Origin: Phallusia fumigata
Lineage: Eukaryota > Chordata > Ascidiacea > Phlebobranchia > Ascidiidae
Reading direction: 5' to 3'
Length of the DNA: 64,000 nt
NCBI GenBank assembly: GCA_008931825.1
Contig: QXVZ01006928.1
Location: 1 to 64,000 of the forward strand
The position numbers and the translations under genes were made by a program. A model generated the notes under the pieces. It did no database searches, was not told where the DNA came from, and worked only from the letters and a program-made list of their open reading frames with translations. Below, one piece after another: positions 59,001-64,000 of the stretch; the first letter of the stretch is position 1; each line of letters opens with the position of its first letter.

Positions 59001-62000
59001 GCGATGATGAGTAATGATCGTGAAATAAAGGTGAAATGTACCAAAATCTTATTGACTACTTATTGGTATAGTCACTCTATACCCATGAGTTTCAAAAAAT
59101 ACGAATGTTACACCAAAAATATAAAAAATACATGTACTTTACACTTGTAATTTACGCGCAACAAAAAATACAGTGTTTTTGAAACCCTAGTCCTAACCCA
59201 ACCACCAAGTGACATGAACATGTTATGCCAAAGACTTGCAACACAAAATCTTACCAATGTGGTTTTTGACAAGTTTAGCAGGTTTGATCCCTCCAACCAC
59301 CACACGGTATCTGCAACAACAAGTCACACAAAACTAGTGTAGAAAATTGGGTTAACACGCATTAGGCATCGATTCTAGTGGGCGCTAGAGAGCAATAGTG
59401 TGTAGCTTGAGTTTAAGTTGGTAGTGGTTTAAAACTGTGGAAATGCGCTTATAGGTCGGTCAGGCAACTAATGTTAAAAAAGTTAAACTACTCAGAAGCA
59501 GATTACAAAGGGAATTATTGCGCAAACATTCAGGTGTGTTAATAACAGAAAGAAAAGCCTAAATTCATATTGCCAAAGAAATTACAAACCTGTCAATAAA
59601 TTCAACAAAGGAATATCGAATCGGGTAACCGGCTCTTCTGATTTTTATTGTCTCCATCATTCCAGAATATCTCAGTTGCCTAGCAACCAGTTCCCGGTCA
59701 AACACCTTCATAAAAAGCAGCTCGATTTTTCACAAAAGTTTACTAGGCTTAGGGAAAATTCAAGTGACCGAGACAGGATTAAAACCCACAACCTTGTGAG
59801 CACAATGTTTTATCAATAGCAAGCGTTCCAGAGCTGACTGGCCCGGGGTGACAAGTTATTTTAGTTTTCTTCAACTTTTTCAACTCACCTGGGGTTTTTT
59901 GGACTCGTTCGGCTTGATGCATCTCACGAAGAAGGGTTGGCATGCCGACAGGGTCCGCATCAATAGATCGAGGGATTTCTTGAATTGTTCACATAAGGAG
60001 TGGTTACGCTTCCTCGACACTGATCCTTTCATGTCTGCAAAAACATTCAGTTGGTTTGAATCAGATAGAATTGGCAGCGTCTACAACTTCTGACATCGTA
60101 AAGTTGGAATCAGCCAAAACTGCCCATGTTTTGTCCATTACCCAACGGTGGTGTGAATCTAGCAAACCTGCAAATTAAGTTTTTGTGCTCAGCATAAATA
60201 TTCTGTTGTTACTGACAACACCGTTTTCTTGAAGTGTTAAAGGCCTGTTTTTTCTTGTGATGTTGTTTATAAACCTGTTCTAAAGAGTCGAAAACTTGAA
60301 CACTGACCACATGCGGCACTCCCAATATTGTGATGCGATAAATGTATGCTTTGTTATAATTCCCCTTCATGGCAAGCAGGCATGATTGTGCAAAAAATCG
60401 AGGGAAATATGTTAATGTGTGTTCACTTAAAATCAGGCATTTTTAAAACCAATTACCATTTTGGAAAAGTAATTTGAGAAATTTGTTTTTGGAACTTTGG
60501 ATGAGGGAAATAAGATCTCCATGGAATGTGTCTCTGTTGCGTTCCAAGAATCCTAAAAAATATGAAAACTAAAACATAGGCTTGACCATCTTTCAACTCT
60601 TGAATCTTTTGTAAAATCACAAAAAAGTTTTTTCGTTTAAAGATGTATCGCTGCAACACTAAAGATATATTGGAGTAACACAGTAAACCAGGCAATGCAT
60701 GACTGCTTCAGGGCAGATCACAATATCAAATATATTATTATATTATATACAAGCAGATATGCATGAGGAAATTCCTAGATCAACAAAAGTTAAAGAAAGT
60801 TCAGTCCAAATCATACAACCTACCATTGCAGTTATATCGGACAGGACCAGCAAAGTGTTCGATTCCAAACGTGTCGTCGAATTTGTTTTTAGGCTGAAGA
60901 AAAAGTCTGTTGTTTCCGTGCTGCCGAATCATTTTCTCCAACATTGTCCTGTCTGTACCCTGCCAACACACATCAAATAGTTTTTCAGAAAAATCTGAAA
61001 AGTAGAGGTGCAACAATTCGCCTTGATCAGCTTGGTTCAATTGTGACCCGCATATTGTAACTCAAACTTTTTCTGTTTGAAAATCATGTTTTTCATATTA
61101 TTAAAAAAAATGATCAACAAAGTTGTAAATAGCCTCCGATTACATATTTTCATGTTGGCTTGCTTGGTAGTTGGTTCATCCTTTATCAAACACTGGTGAA
61201 CTAACAGTGTCTGACAACCTATGAAAAATCTGGACCACACTGATCTTGGGAAATCTTTTCAACAACCAGCAACAATGTAGAACTTACACGAGGGAAAACC
61301 GCTTCTTCGTTGATAATTGCGATCAAATTCATTTTCTGTACAGCGATCATGTCCAGGACATCCTGTTCAAGAAATGAGAAATAAAAACTCCAGTATTGGT
61401 TGTTAAATTGGTGATTTAGGGTAACTAAACTAAGTAAAGTATAAATATGAAATGTCACATAATAAGAAAAACTCTAAATCTGCCATATACAACAGACATT
61501 ACGTAAATCAGGACCTGGTTATCTCTGAAAGTGATATGTTGCCAATCGATCCCCTCCTTGTTATATTCTTCCTGCTCTAACTTGAACACATGTCTCACAA
61601 AAAACTGCTGAAGATTCTCGTTGGCGAAGTTGATGCAGAGTTGTTCGAAGCTAAAACAAACATTGGGTAAAAAATATGACAGAACTTATAGAACTGCAAG
61701 TCAAGCTACCAAAGCTATACTGGTGCAGTGGCACTTTATAGCAGGAATAATCAAACTATAGGTAAGGAATATTATTCATTATAATTGCAAAATGGCCACT
61801 ACATTTTTTCCTTAATTAAATAATTAATGTTGTTTCTCGCGTCACATATGAACCAATTTGGAAAATTTTCGGTGTCAATTTCGTTTGCTTGTATTATGGG
61901 TCACATATACATTTCTCTTCCAAAATGAAACATCCCTTCTACATCGACGATTTCTGCACTAATGCACCTTTGATCCCTTCTATATATCCTTAAAACAAAC

Positions 62001-63266
62001 AAATCCAAAACCACAAAACTTAGGCATTAACTCAGAGTTGACTATCATAAAATGCAAGCTATGAAGGTGTAACAACTTCACCATTATCCATTACAAAAAT
62101 ACATGACCCTTTTGGCCAATAACCAGCCAAAACTTGGTCATACATAAGTTGTAAACGACCTTTACCTGTTGTTGCCAAAGTTTTCAAATCCAAAAATATC
62201 CAAAAGCCCAATGGAATGGATTTTTTTCTTTTTTTCCCTCTTTTGATCTCGGAATATTGCCATGTTGATTTTGTCGACGATCCAAACGAACAGCCGACCA
62301 TAAACTCCCTTGAACACAAGAAAACATTTTCAATAATGATTCATTAAATCCAAGTCAACTTATAATCTATTTTTGCCCTGGGAAAAAAAACAGTTCGTTA
62401 CCCAGACAACAAATACACCTCATTTAACTTTGACTGTGTGGAACACTTAAGTGTTTGGTTTTAATGTTAGGGTTATGTCATACAACAAAAAGTTTTATCA
62501 CAACAGGGGGAAAATATAATAAAAAGTTAAATTAGGCGCTGCAGTCAAATCCTTGAAAGAACTTCAACAAGGAAGTGTTTTACCTTGATGTAAGCATCCT
62601 TGACATCGTTGGCTTGTTCCAAGTTCATCGGGGACGTTACCGTGTCACCCTTGGTCGACAATGTACGCTGAGTCAGAGATTTAGCCAGCAATTGCTCATT
62701 CACCTGTGACATGACACAGCGCATTTTAGTCACCTGACAAGCGCTCATTTTCCCCACAAACTTACCCCAAACAGCTGAGCCGTGAGTTTCAAGCCAGAAT
62801 TGTGGACGAGTTCAACGGCATCGAGGTTGTCGATTAAACGCTCCTTGAACTTAAAGTTGCCTGGAATTGAAGTTTAATGCATTAAAACAGGAAAGCACAA
62901 TCGTGACTTCACCGTAACATTGATATTATCCCATTCAATGCACCGTTGTAGTGATTACATGCAGTATAATGTTATATCATGGCAGTGTTACCAGTGAACA
63001 CAGAAAGTGGTGGTAATTAGCTGCAGTCACCCCTCATCACAAAAGTATTTTGTTTAATAAATGCAGTATTTACCGATATGGAGAATGGCTGCAAGCAATC
63101 GATAGATTTCAGCAATTTCGCTCTCAGCAAATGACAAAACCTGGAAAATCACATTATTAGAGCAGTTGTGACAACACAAACAATTTCATGGTCAAACCTT
63201 CATAGCTTTTGTGATGTCGGCAAACTCAGCTTTATCGTCTCGTCCCATGCATTGCAGGCATGACCC
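44084..63266 (-). CDS. MYO7A: Myosin VII heavy chain (MYO7A/B-like), lacking only the first part of the motor
   Basis: Forty-four phase-consistent exons on the minus strand give 1865 residues ending at 44084; about the first 290 motor residues lie beyond the right edge. The motor part (63266-58096) has [71 protein letters not shown] and [19 protein letters not shown], then [12 protein letters not shown]. Five IQ motifs (57602-56594) follow, e.g. [11 protein letters not shown] and [17 protein letters not shown], then a short charged helix. The tail is MyTH4 ([30 protein letters not shown]), FERM ([41 protein letters not shown]), SH3 (KKGDLIVME...[12 protein letters not shown]), MyTH4 ([26 protein letters not shown]) and FERM ending [13 protein letters not shown]. 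Tail order is that of class VII. It moves on actin and tethers cargo in stereocilia, microvilli or phagocytic cells. The A versus B paralogue label should be read as pre-duplication. Confidence 0.97.
44199..44210 (+). repeat. tRNA-like B-box motif in MYO7 intron
   Basis: GGTTCGAACCCC in the last MYO7 intron, 16 bases from the preceding exon. One of a set of similar motifs (44365, 44732, 46849, 47883, 49411, 52769, 54473, 54733, 59777). No full tRNA cloverleaf could be drawn. Confidence 0.5.
45841..46405. mobile_element. hAT-like repeat, inflated by an assembly duplication
   Basis: Left end CTGGGG TGGCAAAC and right end GAAACTTGGCCACGCCTCTA resemble each other inverted, in the style of hAT termini. 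Related to 20636-20925. A 264-bp block is present twice exactly (45876-46139 and 46141-46404) around a single N, so the true element is probably about 300 bp. It sits 57 bp upstream of a MYO7 exon. Confidence 0.6.
47190..47262. repeat. Two-copy tandem repeat in MYO7 intron edge
   Basis: GTGCCGGTGTGTGGTACGTT occurs at 47190 and again at 47237, each followed by AATGTGTC. It lies just downstream (minus strand) of the exon 47405-47268. Confidence 0.75.
48063..48333 (-). other. AT-AC (U12-type) intron in MYO7
   Basis: Minus-strand exon 48488-48334 ends TTCCTAG and is followed by ATATCCTTTT, the U12-type AT-AC 5' splice site. At the other end CCCTTAAC matches the U12 branch consensus, about a dozen bases before the terminal CAC. 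The next exon starts at 48062 with CCGTCATGAAG. Joining there gives [12 protein letters not shown], matching the human MYO7A segment FIAVLKYMGDYP, whereas no GT-AG pair gives an in-frame join. Confidence 0.88.
50438..50633. other. Assembly gap (N run) with G-rich edges
   Basis: 196 N bases flanked by G-runs (50388-50436 and 50630-50655). It falls in the MYO7 intron between exons 50975-50810 and 50316-50238, which join in frame ([12 protein letters not shown]), so no coding sequence is lost. Confidence 0.95.
52735..52830 (-). repeat. tRNA-derived SINE-like sequence
   Basis: On the minus strand: an A-box-like CCGAGTGGTTAGCGCGACTG, then AAGGTTGTGGGTTCTAATCC (variable loop plus T-arm B-box) and TGTCTCGGTC. 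A second copy of the 3' part is at 59750-59800. Anticodon arm not credible, so a SINE or tRNA pseudogene rather than a working tRNA. Confidence 0.55.
53691..53790. repeat. Foldback repeat, second copy (CCAGTACTTG family)
   Basis: AATCCAGTACTTGTGTATAA at one end and ACACAGAAGTACTGGATT at the other form a strong inverted repeat of about 100 bp. The core CGTTTCGACAAACGCTGTTG is identical to that at 41397-41515. Intron of MYO7. Confidence 0.8.
54360..54530 (-). repeat. tRNA-like dispersed repeat
   Basis: Minus strand GAGGTTGCGGGTTCAAATCC followed by CACAACAACTTGCCC and a non-tRNA tail that includes GGTCAGTTATCTACCTGTG. Organisation (B-box half plus unique tail) suggests a SINE. Intron of MYO7. 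Confidence 0.45.
57190..57302. repeat. Tandem repeat of about 33 bp with TGACGTCA motifs
   Basis: Three to four units containing GTCATAATCAAATA and GGTGATCACGTG; two units carry the full CRE palindrome TGACGTCA and one TGACATCA. It abuts the MYO7 IQ exon 57193-57016 on its upstream side. Confidence 0.85.
58535..59189. mobile_element. Non-autonomous hAT-type element, 655 bp, 8-bp TSD
   Basis: Ends TAGGGTTTCAAAAATACA and, inverted, TAGGGTTTCAAAAACACTG. Both flanks are GTCCTAAC (58527-58534 and 59190-59197), a perfect 8-bp duplication. The inside is rich in AAATACATGTA-like words near both ends. No transposase frame. Intron of MYO7. Confidence 0.93.
59750..59800 (-). repeat. tRNA-derived SINE-like fragment
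   Basis: Minus strand AAGGTTGTGGGTTTTAATCC followed by TGTCTCGGTCACTTG, matching the element at 52735-52830. The A-box half is not visible. Confidence 0.5.
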
Positions 63267-64000
63267 CTGTGATGTCATAAACAAAGTTTTAGCTGAAAAA
63301 GTTCGACTGCCAGAATATCAGCTTATAATGTTCAGCTGTGTTTAATTGGGGGTGCAAATAAGGGGAGCACAAAGTGGTTTTAGGAAAGCTTAAGTTTTAC
63401 TAGCTATAAAACTAAAAAGATCTTTTTGCAGGTGTCATGGACACGAGAAACAAAAAAAAAAACCAAAAAAATTAAAAATGATAAACAATGCAAAAGTTAA
63501 CTTTCAAATGAATTTTTAGTTTGAGCAGATATTATTATTTTAAGAATCACAAGAAAGCCATTTAATACATGAACAAAAATAGATATATTTCCATGCAAAA
63601 CAAAGGCAAAGTATCGCCCAAGCATATATCAACCAAAACTTACAATCAAACAAAAAACACAAGAATGTCCACCAACCACTTGGTGGCAGTCATGCTTTGC
63701 TCAACACAAAAGTTAGTCATAAAAATAAAAACTGTTATACATGCAGCATGCAGTCTTCACCGCTTATGATGTAACAACAACATCAATATGACATCACAGA
63801 GTCTGTAAGAAATACCCGAGTTGTGTGATCCTTTAGGCAGCATGAATCAAAGTGATAATAAGCATAGCAAATGTCGCCAAAACACAAAACTTGGGATAAT
63901 TTGTCCAAAAAGTATTTTTCGAACACCAGGTTATTCTGAACGCCAAGTTACAAAACTTTTTTCACAGGCGACCAAAAACCTGATAAACTCAAAGTTATTG

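Noticed and set aside
62059-62319. 86-residue minus-strand open frame
   Set aside because: Wrong reading frame over the true MYO7 exon 62308-62166, whose correct frame gives [10 protein letters not shown] and [13 protein letters not shown].

Overview
The window looks like nuclear DNA of a tunicate, most probably a Ciona species. It holds compact intron-rich animal genes in AT-rich DNA, single FGFR and MYO7 genes that resemble several vertebrate paralogues at once, introns often of 60-500 bp, and many short non-autonomous DNA-transposon relics. All gene models below were built by hand from six-frame translations, GT-AG splice sites, phase continuity and remembered family sequences; no alignment or transcript evidence was available.

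Layout, left to right. (1) 222-4314, minus: 5' part of a PCTAIRE cyclin-dependent kinase (CDK16/17/18 group), running off the left edge. (2) 8495-14883, plus: ANKZF1/Vms1, the peptidyl-tRNA hydrolase of ribosome quality control. (3) 15356-18472, plus: complete ACOT7-type acyl-CoA thioesterase with two hotdog domains. (4) 20450-22957, minus: a 160-residue four-pass MARVEL-domain protein. (5) 23714-28051, plus: a 494-residue chondroitin N-acetylgalactosaminyltransferase-like type II membrane enzyme, head to head with gene 4. (6) 30598-43650, plus: a complete fibroblast growth factor receptor with three Ig domains, a transmembrane segment and a tyrosine kinase, and with two alternative versions of each half of Ig domain III. 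(7) 44084-63266, minus: myosin VII, 44 coding exons giving 1865 residues from mid-motor to the stop codon; the first part of the motor lies beyond the right edge. FGFR and MYO7 converge tail to tail.

The genes are ordinary chromosomal neighbours and do not form one pathway. Genes 1-5 are mostly housekeeping or membrane functions; FGFR is a signalling receptor and MYO7 a cargo motor.

Most interesting points: an AT-AC (U12-type) intron in MYO7 with consensus 5' splice site and branch site; FGFR with two IIIa-like exons plus separate IIIb-like and IIIc-like exons, where phases make each pair mutually exclusive; two changed kinase motifs in FGFR; two intact hAT-type non-autonomous elements with 8-bp target-site duplications; a cluster of tRNA-like B-box repeats confined to MYO7 introns; and several assembly problems (poly-C runs, a 264-bp exact duplication around one N, an N gap).
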